NCBI RefSeq assembly: GCF_001368915.1
Contig: NZ_CSTE01000001.1
Span: 509,364 to 573,363, forward strand
DNA length: 64,000 nucleotides
Source: Haloferax massiliensis
GTDB taxonomy: Archaea; Halobacteriota; Halobacteria; Halobacteriales; Haloferacaceae
Direction: 5' to 3'
This document shows, piece by piece, positions 17,510 through 25,600 of this stretch. The notes under the pieces are model-generated. The model made no database searches. It was not told the DNA's origin and saw nothing but the letters and a program-made list of their open reading frames with translations. Position 1 is the stretch's first letter. Each line of letters begins with the position of its first letter. A program made the translations under genes and the position numbers.

Positions 17510-18304
17510 TTACTCCGAGTCGCGGCCGAGCAATCCCTGGGACAGCAACCGGCGCGAGATGACGATGAGGCCGTTCTGGAATCCACTACCGAAAATCGCG
17601 TGCTCTTCGCCAGTGTCAGGAACGATGGTGCTGACGAGAATCGACGAGCGGTCGACGAGTAAGAGACGACCGATAGCGAGGTTTTCGGCGGCGTTCTCGC
17701 CACGGAGCCATTCCAGACCCGAGACGAAGGTCGTCGCGTCCGGGACCGCTTCCCGAACCTGTTGTTGTAGGGGTTCGGTCGCCGCCCCGACGAGCACGTC
17801 CACGTCCTCAGCGCGAGCGTTCAGGTCCTTGGCGAGTCGGTCGGTCAGAAGCGAGCTGTCGCCGAGGACGAGGACGATCTCGTCTTTCGCGGTACCGAGG
17901 AGTTTGTGCGTCCGGTTTGCGATGGCGTCCGTCCCGGTCATCGCCCAGACCTCCTGTACAGAACTCTCGTCGTCCGAGTCGATTCGTTCGGTACGTTCCA
18001 ACGCGTTCGTGAGCCGGTCGATTCGGCTCTGATACTGCGCACGGAGCGTCTCGGTCGCTTCCGCGAGCGGAACGGCTCGAAACCGTTGCGGACTCGAATG
18101 TTGGACCTCGACGAGCCCCTGTGCTTCCAGCATGCGAACCGCGTCGTAGACGCGGGTCCGCGGTACGTCGGTGATTTCGCTGAGTTGCTTCGCCGTGCCC
18201 GTCGAGACGCGAGTGAGTCCGACGAAACACTTTGCCTCGTACTCTTTGAGTCCGAGTTGCTGAAGTACGTCGACAGCGTCCTCTTGTGGATCTTCCGTGC
18301 TCAT
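17510..18304 (-). CDS. TrmB-family transcriptional regulator
   Basis: 264 residues from the ATG at 18304 (MSTEDPQEDAVDVLQQLGLK). The winged helix spans residues 10-75 with LGLKEYEAKCFVGLTRVSTG and EITDVPRTRVYDAVRMLEAQ, the diagnostic VPRxRVYDAV recognition helix of TrmB/TrmBL proteins. A coiled segment (YQSRIDRLTNALERTE) and a PLD-like effector half (residues ~120-260) follow. Its divergently transcribed paralogue at 18693 shares the same architecture. Possible operators are noted in the shared intergenic region. Ligand is unknown. Confidence 0.88.
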   Translation of the reverse strand: MSTEDPQEDAVDVLQQLGLKEYEAKCFVGLTRVSTGTAKQLSEITDVPRTRVYDAVRMLEAQGLVEVQHSSPQRFRAVPLAEATETLRAQYQSRIDRLTNALERTERIDSDDESSVQEVWAMTGTDAIANRTHKLLGTAKDEIVLVLGDSSLLTDRLAKDLNARAEDVDVLVGAATEPLQQQVREAVPDATTFVSGLEWLRGENAAENLAIGRLLLVDRSSILVSTIVPDTGEEHAIFGSGFQNGLIVISRRLLSQGLLGRDSE

Positions 18305-18692
18305 GTGTCCCAACCGGCATTCCGAGTCGTCCCGGCGCTCCACGAAATCTTGTATCGGCAAACAGATAACAATTGTTACTGAATGAGTGAACCGGCTCCG
18401 TCGTAGAATAGATATCGTTCGAGTGTCGGCCTGAAAAAGCAATTGAAGAGGGTTTTTGCGAATGAAACTTGTGAGTTTCGTAGTGACATCTGTTTATTCA
18501 CCCGAGATTCGTTGGACAGCCATCTCTAGTCCATCTCTCATTGATTCACTCAGTTAATCACAAACTACTATATTGTTCCAAGCTAGATACTACCCGCGGC
18601 ACACAGCGAAGTACTGTGTCCCAACCACAATCGACACGTGCCGCCTCAGCCACTTGTCGTGGCTGAGTTTCGCAGACAACGAGGCACCCATT
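18305..18692. promoter_or_regulatory. Shared control region of two divergent TrmB genes
   Basis: It holds TAACAATTGTTA (18367-18378) about 63-74 bp upstream of the leftward gene, and GAAACT-TGTG-AGTTTC (18464-18479), a perfect 6-bp inverted repeat with a 4-bp centre. A TATA-like run (actactatattg) lies near 18564-18575. TrmB proteins bind palindromes, so these are candidate operators for auto- or cross-regulation. Confidence 0.45.
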
Positions 18693-19493
18693 ATGAGTAC
18701 TGACTCGGGCGACGACTTCCGCTCTGTCGCAATCGAACAACTGAAACAACTCGGCCTCAGCGCGTACGCCGCACGGACCTTCGTCGCGCTCACCAGTCTG
18801 GGCATCGGCACGGCAACGGAGATTAGCGAGGTCTCCGAAGTCCCGCGAACTCGGGTGTACGACGCGGTCGACGAGTTACGCGAGCGGGGACTCGTCGACA
18901 TCCAACAGTCCTCACCGAAGAAGTTCTGGGTGGTGTCCGCGGAGACGACGTGCCAGAAGTTCGAACAGGAGATGAGACAGCGGACCTCCCTTCTGACGAC
19001 GGCGCTTCAGGAACTCGGAACTGCCCAGCGCAAGCAGGAACAGCGTGGCGTCTGGACGGTTGAAGGCCAGCCTGCCGTCACGGACCGTGTCCTCGAATTC
19101 ATCGGCGGCGCGGAGGACGAAATCGTCTACATGACCGTCGAGGGACTGCTCACCGAGGACGTCACCGAGGCGCTGGGGGAGGCGGCACGCCGGGGCGTCT
19201 CGATTCGGGTGGCGGGAATCTCGCCGGACGTTCAGGGGATGATTCACGACGAAATCCCCGACGCGGAGCTGTTCGACACGCTGTGGATGTGGTCGGACAC
19301 GCCCGCGGGCCGCCTCATGATGGTCGACGGAGCGCAAACGCTCGTGAGCGTGCTCGTCAACGGCAGAGACGCGGCTCCGTCGAGCCCTCGGTCGGAGACG
19401 GCGATCTGGGGGGCCGGCGAGACGAACAGCCTCGTCGCGGTGCTCCGGGCGATATTCACGTGGCGGCTCGAAAACGACGGCCTCGACGACTGA
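18693..19493 (+). CDS. TrmB-family transcriptional regulator, paralogue
   Basis: 266 residues from the ATG at 18693. The order matches the neighbour: LGLSAYAARTFVALTSLGIG, EVSEVPRTRVYDAVDELRER, the GLVDIQQSSPKKF wing, a helical linker, and a C-terminal effector domain with VTDRVLEFIGGAEDEIVYMT. The frame is open upstream to 18573 but has only a TTG there, so the ATG was preferred. It lies next to and converges on the leftward catabolic cluster and is its most obvious candidate regulator (inference). Confidence 0.88.
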   Translation: MSTDSGDDFRSVAIEQLKQLGLSAYAARTFVALTSLGIGTATEISEVSEVPRTRVYDAVDELRERGLVDIQQSSPKKFWVVSAETTCQKFEQEMRQRTSLLTTALQELGTAQRKQEQRGVWTVEGQPAVTDRVLEFIGGAEDEIVYMTVEGLLTEDVTEALGEAARRGVSIRVAGISPDVQGMIHDEIPDAELFDTLWMWSDTPAGRLMMVDGAQTLVSVLVNGRDAAPSSPRSETAIWGAGETNSLVAVLRAIFTWRLENDGLDD

Positions 19494-19669
19494 GACGGGG
19501 GCCGGCCGACTCTTTGGGCGGTTCGAAACACGGAGACGGAAGCGTTCGAAGTCGGAAGCTCGTTACTTCGGCTCGGTACAATCGACCGACGACTGTCGAG
19601 AAAATCGCTCGCGCGTGACCCCGAGCGCGGCGCGAGCGGCGCGGAATGCCGTCGGGGTGGTCCGGCAGC

Positions 19670-20282
19670 TTACTGCCGTGGTGGACGCGGCGGCGCGACA
19701 GCGGTCGTCGCCACCGCGCCCATCGCCACGACAGGGTCGACGATGGGTATCGGAACGTCGGCCCGCACGTCGGGAATCGCGCCCGACGAGGAGATGCCGG
19801 TACAGCTCGGCGCGACGACGTCACAGCCGGCGTCGACGAGGCGGTCGACCGCCGCGCGAATCGCCGCCCGCCCGTCGTCGGTCGTGAGGTAGTTCGTCGT
19901 CGCCGCGCCCTCGACGACTTCCTCGGCCGCGAGCCGGTCGCCGAGCAGGTCACGAATGGCCGACCCGGCCCCGTTTTCGAGGCCGAGCGTCCCGACGCGC
20001 GACCGGGATGTCGAGCGCCTCGTCGAGCGCCTCCACGCCGGGGTCGAGCGCGCAACTGACGCAGAGCGCGTCGACCTCGGTCGCCAGCTCGCGGCCGAGC
20101 GCCTCGATGTGCGGGAGTGCGTCGGCCTCGGCGGCCGCGTTCGGAATCCCGTCGGGGTGGTCGGGGATGCACCGCGACAGCGTCGAGACGTGCGGGTAGT
20201 GTCGCTCGACGAGTCGTCCGTGGAGAGCGACCTCCTCGGGGTCGTCGAGGGTGAGCACGCGGAGGACGCCGAGTTCGACCAT
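19670..20282 (-). pseudogene. Asp/Glu/hydantoin racemase-like protein, frameshifted
   Basis: The N-terminal half starts MVELGVLRVLTLDDPEEVAL and reaches the first catalytic-type Cys in VDALCVSCALDPGVEAL, then EALDIPV. The C-terminal half, in another frame, runs from RVGTLGLENGAGSAIRDLLG to the second Cys (DVVAPSCTGISSSGAIPDV) and ends at 19670. The switch lies near 19996-20003. Compared with the family, the segment usually present between DIPV and the RVG strand is missing, so a small out-of-frame deletion is likely. The start overlaps the nitroreductase stop by one base (TGATG), so it belongs to the cluster. An assembly error cannot be excluded. Confidence 0.75.
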
Positions 20283-21235
20283 CAGGCGGCACCCCCGCCG
20301 TTCCCGTTCCGGTCGGCGTCCGGGTCCGGCGCGCCCGAGTCCGCGTCCGCCGTGTCCGCGTCCGCCGGCTCGTCGATGCCGCGGGCCGCGAAGAAGCCCT
20401 GCTGTCGGAGCGCGTCGAGCAGTTCGCCCTCGCGGCGGTTCATGAAGCCGTTCGGCCCCCAGTAGCGTTCGAGCGTCTCCTGCCACTCGCGGCGGTCGTC
20501 GCCGTAGACGCTGTCGCCGTACATCTCGTTCATCGCGTCGTAGCAGGCGTCGAGTTGCGCCGCGGTGGGGTCGCGGTAGCCGCCCTCGTGGAGCACCGTG
20601 TCGAGCGGAACCCTCGGGGCGTTCTCGGTCGCCTCGCCGTGGCGCGGAACGCCGAGACAGAGGCCGAAAATCGGCAGGACGCCCGCGGGGAGGTCGGCCG
20701 TCGCGGCGACCTCGGTGAGGTTGTTCAGGATGTTGCCGATGGGACAGACGCCGTAGCCGCGGCTCTCGGCGGCCAGCATCACGCCCATCGCGGCCAGCGA
20801 GGCGTCTATCGACCCCTCCAACAGCCCCATCGCGGGCGTCGTCCGGAACTCCCGGTCGCGGTGCTCCAACAGCAGTCGAATCCGGCGGACGTCGATGCAG
20901 ACCAGAAGGAACTGGCTCGCCTCCTCGACCTGCACGGTACCGCGGCTACACAGTTCGTGAATCCGCTCGCGGCGGTCGGGGTCGCGTATCCAGACGAAAC
21001 TGTACATCTGGGTCGTCCCGCTCGTCGGGGCTTTCCGACCCGCGTCGACCATCGCGCGGACCTCGTCGTCGGGAATCTCGGCGTCGGTGTCGAACTGGCG
21101 GACCGTCGCGCGGCGCGCCAGCCACGGCGCGAGGTCCGGCACCTCGGCGGCCGCCGCGGCGAGCGCGGGCCGGTCCGTGTGGTCCGTGTAGTCTGTATTC
21201 GCGCGGTCACCGGCCGGGGGCGTGCGGTCGCTCAC
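20282..21235 (-). CDS. Nitroreductase-family flavoprotein
   Basis: 317 residues from a GTG at 21235 that overlaps the aminopeptidase stop (GTGA). LARRATVRQFDTDAEIPDDE and VDAGRKAPTSGTTQMYSFVW carry the FMN-phosphate and flavin-contact motifs. Later GLLEGSIDASLAAMGVMLAA and GYGVCPIGNILNNLTEVA match the NfsA/NADPH-nitroreductase fold with a long C-terminal arm. Reaction: NAD(P)H-dependent reduction of a flavin or an unknown substrate. The last ~30 residues are low-complexity Asp/Ala/Gly. Its place in a substrate-breakdown cluster suggests reduction of an intermediate (inference). Confidence 0.85.
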   Translation of the reverse strand: MSDRTPPAGDRANTDYTDHTDRPALAAAAAEVPDLAPWLARRATVRQFDTDAEIPDDEVRAMVDAGRKAPTSGTTQMYSFVWIRDPDRRERIHELCSRGTVQVEEASQFLLVCIDVRRIRLLLEHRDREFRTTPAMGLLEGSIDASLAAMGVMLAAESRGYGVCPIGNILNNLTEVAATADLPAGVLPIFGLCLGVPRHGEATENAPRVPLDTVLHEGGYRDPTAAQLDACYDAMNEMYGDSVYGDDRREWQETLERYWGPNGFMNRREGELLDALRQQGFFAARGIDEPADADTADADSGAPDPDADRNGNGGGAA

Positions 21236-22179
21236 ACGCGCACCTCGCCGTCGGCGACGACGACCTCGCCGTCGAGCGAGACCGTCGGTTCGAGGATGAC
21301 GCCGTCGAGGTGCGAGTCGCAGTCGATGGTGCCGCCGAAGCCGAGGTTGTCGCCGAAGGCGACGTGGCAGGTGCCGTACACCTTCTCGTCTTCGAGGACG
21401 GTGCCGATGATGCTCGCCGCCGGGTTCGTCCCGAGACCGAGTTCGCACACCCGGCGGGCGCAGTCGTCGCCGCTCGTCGCGTCGAGGAACTCGTCGGCGG
21501 CCGCGCCCTCGACGGACGCGATGCGTCCCCCGTCGAGTTCGACCGTCAGCGGGTCGTCGAGGACGCCGACGCCCGCGAGGCCGCCGTCGAAGACGAGCGT
21601 TCCGGTCGCCGTCCCCTCGACCGGCGCGATGTAGCTCTCGCCGGACGGGAGGTTGCCGGAGTCGCCGGAGTCGGCGATGATGCCGTCGCTCGGGATGCCG
21701 TCGCGGCCCGAAAGCGACATCGTCGCCGACGCGCCGCCGGCCTCGATGCGGGCCTCGTCGGCCGCGGTGAGCTTCTCCGTGAGCGCCGCCGTCAGGCGCT
21801 CGACCTCCTCGTAGTCGGCCGTAATCGCGCCCTCGCTGAACATCTGGTCCGTGATGCCGGGCATCGTGGCGACGCGCGCGCCGGCCTCGGTCGCGGCCTC
21901 TCGGGCCCGCGTGTGCGTCAGCGACGCGCTGGTCGGACAGACCACGATGTCCGCCGACTCCATGGCGCGGGCGACCGATTCCGGCGGCTCCATCCCGTTT
22001 CGCTCCATCGGCGGAATCTCGAACAGGCCGGACTCCAAGCCGAGGTCGACCCCCGCCTCGAACAGCGGCCGACCGATGTGGTTCGTGTCGGTGTCGGTCA
22101 CGACGAGGAGCGTCTCGCCGGGACGGGCGTTCATGTTCTCGGCGAGGAGTCGCTTCGCCACGGCGCGGTAGTCGGCCAC
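21232..22179 (-). CDS. Aminopeptidase-like metallopeptidase (M29 type)
   Basis: 315 residues. MADYRAVAKRLLAENMNARP begins the domain, PGETLLVVTDTDTNHIGRPL follows, and the C-terminal half has metal-ligand motifs in LGLGTNPAASIIGTVLEDEK, VYGTCHVAFGDNLGFGGTID and CDSHLDGVILEPTVSLDGE. These are the hallmarks of thermophilic aminopeptidase (M29) and related leucyl aminopeptidases (E...H.A.G...H.D). It should release N-terminal residues from imported peptides, fitting the ABC importer in the same cluster. One base separates it from the AroM-like gene. Confidence 0.82.
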   Translation of the reverse strand: MADYRAVAKRLLAENMNARPGETLLVVTDTDTNHIGRPLFEAGVDLGLESGLFEIPPMERNGMEPPESVARAMESADIVVCPTSASLTHTRAREAATEAGARVATMPGITDQMFSEGAITADYEEVERLTAALTEKLTAADEARIEAGGASATMSLSGRDGIPSDGIIADSGDSGNLPSGESYIAPVEGTATGTLVFDGGLAGVGVLDDPLTVELDGGRIASVEGAAADEFLDATSGDDCARRVCELGLGTNPAASIIGTVLEDEKVYGTCHVAFGDNLGFGGTIDCDSHLDGVILEPTVSLDGEVVVADGEVRV

Positions 22180-22180
22180 G

Positions 22181-22840
22181 TCAGAGCACCTCCTCTGCGG
22201 TCTTCGCCAGCACCGACCGCCCGAGCAGGACGCTCGTGTCCGTTATCTCGCGGACGGTCGCCTTCATCTCGGGCGTGTAGCCCATGCAGTCCATCACGAT
22301 GAGGTCGGCGTCGGTGCCGATGTCGGCCGCGGCGGCCGACACCTCGTCTTCGTCGGCGTACGGCGACCCGGCGGCGGTGACGAGGTCGTAGTCGGCCCAC
22401 TTCTCGAACGTCATGGCCTCCTGTTCCTCCTTGGGCATGATGACGCCGAGGGTGCCCCCGTCGAGGATGGTCGAAACCCACGCCGAAAGCAGGTCGCTCG
22501 GCTCGAAGACGGGGACGCTGACGTCGAACGGCGGAAAGTGACCCGTACAGAGGACGCCGATGGCCGTCACCTCCGATTCGAGGTCGCGAATGCGCGCTCC
22601 GAGGAGGTCGACGACCGACTCGCGGTCGACGGTGACGGCCGTCCCGTCGGCGAGTCGGGAGACGTACACCGGCTGTCCCTCGCGCGGGCCGACCGCGGCT
22701 TCGACCTCGGCCGCCGAGTCGAACCGGTCGAGTGCGCCGACTTCGACGAGTTCCACCTCGGGCGAGAGCATCGCCGCGATGTCGGGCGTCACGTCGGTCC
22801 GGGGGGCCTGCCCGATGGTCACGAGTCCGAGCGTCGACAT
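22181..22840 (-). CDS. AroM-family protein
   Basis: 219 residues. GLVTIGQAPRTDVTPDI at the N-terminus and LLCTGHFP-like GVLCTGHFPPFDV in the middle, with LIVMDCMGYTPEMKATVREI near the end, are the conserved blocks of AroM proteins, a racemase-like fold of unknown catalytic role. In bacteria AroM relatives occur with DUF1177, DUF917 and peptide-type transporters, the same company as here. The two Cys (CTG and DCMGY) are positioned as in Asp/Glu racemases. Confidence 0.85.
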   Translation of the reverse strand: MSTLGLVTIGQAPRTDVTPDIAAMLSPEVELVEVGALDRFDSAAEVEAAVGPREGQPVYVSRLADGTAVTVDRESVVDLLGARIRDLESEVTAIGVLCTGHFPPFDVSVPVFEPSDLLSAWVSTILDGGTLGVIMPKEEQEAMTFEKWADYDLVTAAGSPYADEDEVSAAAADIGTDADLIVMDCMGYTPEMKATVREITDTSVLLGRSVLAKTAEEVL

Positions 22841-22841
22841 C

Positions 22842-23534
22842 TCAGACGCCCTCGCCCAGCGTCTGGAGGCGACCCATCGAACCGTACAGCGACGTGAGGC
22901 GGTCGTATTCGGCCTCGTCGTAGAACGACGCGCGGCCGCGAGTGAAGTCCTTGGCCGTCTCGACGACGAACCCGGTCGCGTCGAGCAGGTCGGTGAGGTA
23001 GTTCGCGCCGGTCCCGCAGCCGGGGACGGGCGAGACGCTCGTCGTCGCCACGCCCACGACGGGCGCGTCGGTCGCCGTCGCCGGCTGGAGGATGCTGTTG
23101 ATGTGGTGCACGTCGTTGCCGTAGGGGGTGATGTCCTGCATCGTGAGCGTGAGCGTGCTCGGCGGGCGGCCGGTCGCCCGCTCTTGGATGTCGAGGAGGC
23201 TGTCGCTCACCTTGAGCACCCACCCCTCCTTGACCGTGGGCGTGATGGCGAAGCCGCGCTCGCAGTGGACGCGGTTGCCCTTCGTGGCGTCGACGGAGAC
23301 GACGGCGTCCATCTCCTCGTCCACCTCGTGTTCGTTCATGGTGCTCGTATCGACCGGACTGCCCATGAAGGGCACCGGGTCGTGGGGGGAGGTCGGCGCG
23401 TCCGGACAGACGTGCGTGGCGATGCGGACGTCGCCGGCGAGCACGTCGCCGCGGGCGCGCATCTCGCCGAGGTGGAGCGCGACCGCGAGGGCGACGATGG
23501 CCCCGTCGGCGTCGGAGACCGGGCCGAGTTCGGC
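22842..23534 (-). pseudogene. DUF1177 protein, 5' end missing
   Basis: The frame is open from 23534 and ends at 22842. The retained part begins PAELGPVSDADGAIVALAVA and continues MRARGDVLAGDVRIATHVCP, then SPHDPVPFMGSPVDTSTMNE, the core of DUF1177 proteins, which are normally about 300 residues. About 75-100 N-terminal residues are absent: at 23535 the sequence switches to a 70-bp copy of dppC. No convincing start lies in the retained part except an internal ATG at 23462. Downstream spacing to the AroM gene is intact. Confidence 0.75.
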
Positions 23535-23623
23535 CGGCCGGTCGTGTCGGTGCCCATCAGGTGCGTCGCGCTCGGCGGCTCGCTCGCCTGGTCGAAGTAG
23601 ACGCTGTCTCTTATCCCCATCTG
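23535..23623. other. Chimeric junction: 70-bp copy of dppC joined to a Tn5 mosaic-end-like 19-mer
   Basis: 23535-23604 is identical to 27363-27432 inside dppC. It runs directly into CTGTCTCTTATCCCCATCT (23604-23622), which differs from the Tn5/Nextera mosaic end only at two A-to-C positions. The left neighbour is a DUF1177 gene missing its 5' part and the right neighbour a DUF917 gene missing its 3' part. A mate-pair or tagmentation chimera built into the assembly explains all three observations. Confidence 0.8.
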
Positions 23624-24180
23624 TGCCGGACGAGCGACGCCGCCGTGCCGAGTTCCGCCTCGACGACCGTCTCCAGTCGGGCCGCGGTGCCCGGCACGCC
23701 GCCGACCGCCGCCTGCACCGACTCGGCGTCCTGCGACAGCCCGATAGAGCCCATCGGCCCGGTCGGGTGCGCCCGCCCGTTACAGGCGGCGTCGACGAGC
23801 GGGAGCCCGGTCACGGCCGACTGGAGCAGGCCGTTGACGGTGGCGAACCCGCCCATCTCGTTCGTCATCAGCGCGCCGACGGTCGTCCCGTCGGCCGCGA
23901 GTCTGTCCACCAGTAGTTCGACCGCGCGCACGTAGTCCGCGGGGTCGACGTGGCTCTCCGTCGCGGCGGGCGCGCCCACGCCGCTGACGGTCAGCACCAC
24001 GTCCGTCGGGTCGAGGTCGGCGACCGAGACGATTGTCGGCCGGCCGTACTCGACGGCGAGTTCGCCGAACTCGATGCCCTTGGTCAGCGAGCCGCCGCCC
24101 CCGCCGCCGAGGACCGCGCCGCCGACCGCGATGTCTTCGACCCATTCCGCCGTTATCGTCCGCGTGTCGTCTGTCGTCAT
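23611..24180 (-). pseudogene. DUF917 protein, 3' half missing
   Basis: MTTDDTRTITAEWVEDIAVG then GAVLGGGGGGSLTKG is the DUF917 N-terminus (related to S-methyl-thiohydantoin desulfurase/hydantoinase-like proteins). PTIVSVADLDPTDVVLTVSG, GALMTNEMGGFATVNGLL and DAACNGRAHPTGPMGSIGLS follow. The frame ends after ...SLVRHRWG at a TAA formed by the mosaic-end-like sequence, giving 189 residues against a usual ~360. The start overlaps the stop of the Cys-rich gene (ATGA). Confidence 0.75.
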
Positions 24181-24539
24181 TGGGGTGCCTCGGGGGTGTC
24201 TGCGTCGTCGGCCGTCGCGCTGAGGAAGGCGTTCGGCCGCTGTCTGTCGGCGTTGCGAAGCGTCGCGGTCCCCCGCGCCCGGAGTCGCTTCATGCCCGCC
24301 GCGAGCAGGTGGTACGTCTGGTCGCGGCCCATCGATTCGAACAGCCCGTCGGACTTCGCGACCGCCGTGGCGCAGACCTCGTCGTCGCGGCACGGCCGGT
24401 CGCAGGCCGAACACGCCGGCTGGGCGGCCTTGAACGCCGCCGGGTCCGACGCGCACGACCGGAGCAGTTCGTCGGTCCACGGGCGGTTCCGTCGCGCCCG
24501 CCGGAGGGCGGCGAGACGGTCTGTGCGCTCCCCGGTCAT
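24177..24539 (-). CDS. Cys-rich protein of unknown function
   Basis: 120 residues, MTGERTDRLAALRRARRNRP at the start. Cys29, Cys43, Cys46, Cys50 and Cys56 (SACDRPCRDDEVC) form a compact cluster that could bind zinc or an Fe-S centre. The C-terminal part (SMGRDQTYHLLAAGMKRLRA) is helical and basic. ATGA overlaps at both ends place it firmly in the ABC/DUF917 operon. I do not recognise the family; electron transfer or an accessory to the importer are only possibilities. Confidence 0.65.
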   Translation of the reverse strand: MTGERTDRLAALRRARRNRPWTDELLRSCASDPAAFKAAQPACSACDRPCRDDEVCATAVAKSDGLFESMGRDQTYHLLAAGMKRLRARGTATLRNADRQRPNAFLSATADDADTPEAPQ

Positions 24540-25600
24540 TCCCACTCCGCTCCCTCCTCGAACCGGTCGTCGTGGAGGAAACACCGCGCGACCTGGTCCG
24601 GGCCGCGCTCGTACAGTTCGGGTTCCTCGACCGCGCAGGCGTCGAACTCGTGGGCGCAGCGCGACCGGAACGCACAGCCGCTGGGCTTTTCTCTCGGGTC
24701 CGGCACCTCGCCGTCGAGCGTGATTCGGTCGGGCTTCGCCAGTTCGTCCTCCTCGCTGATGGTCGAGATGGCGGAGAGGAGCGCCCGGCTGTAGGGGTGT
24801 TGGGGCGACCCGAACACCGAGTCCACGTCGCCGACCTCGACGAGCCGCCCGAGGTACATGACGCCGATGCGGTCGGCGACGTTCTTCAGGAGCGAGAGGT
24901 CGTGGGTGATGAACAGGTAGGTGATGCCGAACTCCGCCTGTATCTCTTCGAGGATGTTGATGATGCGGGCCTGCACGCTCACGTCGAGCGCGCTCGTCGG
25001 CTCGTCGAGGACGACGAACTTCGGGTTGAGCGCGACCGCGCGGGCGATGCCGACGCGCTGTTTCTGGCCGCCCGAGAGCTGTCCGGGGTAGCGGTACATG
25101 AACTCCCGCGGGAGGTCCACCATGTCCAAGAGTTCCTCGACCCGTTCGAGCCGGGCCTCGGAGTCGCCGTAGTCGTGAATCTTCAGGGGTGCCTCGATGA
25201 TCGACTTGACGCGGTGGCGGGGGTTGAGGCTCGAAGACGGGTCCTGATGGACGATCTGCATGTTCCGGCGGAACCGCTTGAGCTCGCCGTCGGAGAGGTC
25301 GACGACGTTCTGGCCGTCGATTTCGACCCGCCCGCTCGTCGGCTCCGTCAGGCGGAGCATCGACCGGCCGGTCGTCGTCTTGCCGGAGCCGGACTCGCCG
25401 ACGAGGCCGAACGTCTCGCCCTCCGCGATGGAGAAGCTCACGCCGTCGACGGCGCGGACCTCCCCCGCCTTCTTCTGGAGGATACCCTCGAACAGCGGGA
25501 AGTGTTTCTTGAGGTTCTCGACCGTGACCATCGGGTCGTCGAGGTCCCGGTCGCGCTGTGCCGCCGCCGTCGAGTCGGTCGTGTACGCTGAGTCGTTCAT
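24536..25600 (-). CDS. Dipeptide/oligopeptide ABC importer ATPase (DppF/OppF type)
   Basis: 354 residues from MNDSAYTTDS at 25600, overlapping the DppD-type gene by ATGA. Walker A GESGSGKTT, Q-loop IVHQDPSSSLNPR, signature LSGGQKQRVGIARAV and Walker B FVVLDEPTSALDV are all intact. The C-terminal oligopeptide domain holds the Cys motif (CAFRSRCAHEFDAC...CFLHD) that marks Opp/Dpp ATPases and can carry an Fe-S cluster. It energises substrate import at the membrane together with the next gene. Confidence 0.93.
   Translation of the reverse strand: MNDSAYTTDSTAAAQRDRDLDDPMVTVENLKKHFPLFEGILQKKAGEVRAVDGVSFSIAEGETFGLVGESGSGKTTTGRSMLRLTEPTSGRVEIDGQNVVDLSDGELKRFRRNMQIVHQDPSSSLNPRHRVKSIIEAPLKIHDYGDSEARLERVEELLDMVDLPREFMYRYPGQLSGGQKQRVGIARAVALNPKFVVLDEPTSALDVSVQARIINILEEIQAEFGITYLFITHDLSLLKNVADRIGVMYLGRLVEVGDVDSVFGSPQHPYSRALLSAISTISEEDELAKPDRITLDGEVPDPREKPSGCAFRSRCAHEFDACAVEEPELYERGPDQVARCFLHDDRFEEGAEWE

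Noticed and set aside
23336-23620. A 94-codon frame starting MGIRDSVYFDQASEPPSATH
   Set aside because: It is the copied dppC segment fused to out-of-frame DUF1177 sequence and is a product of the chimeric junction.
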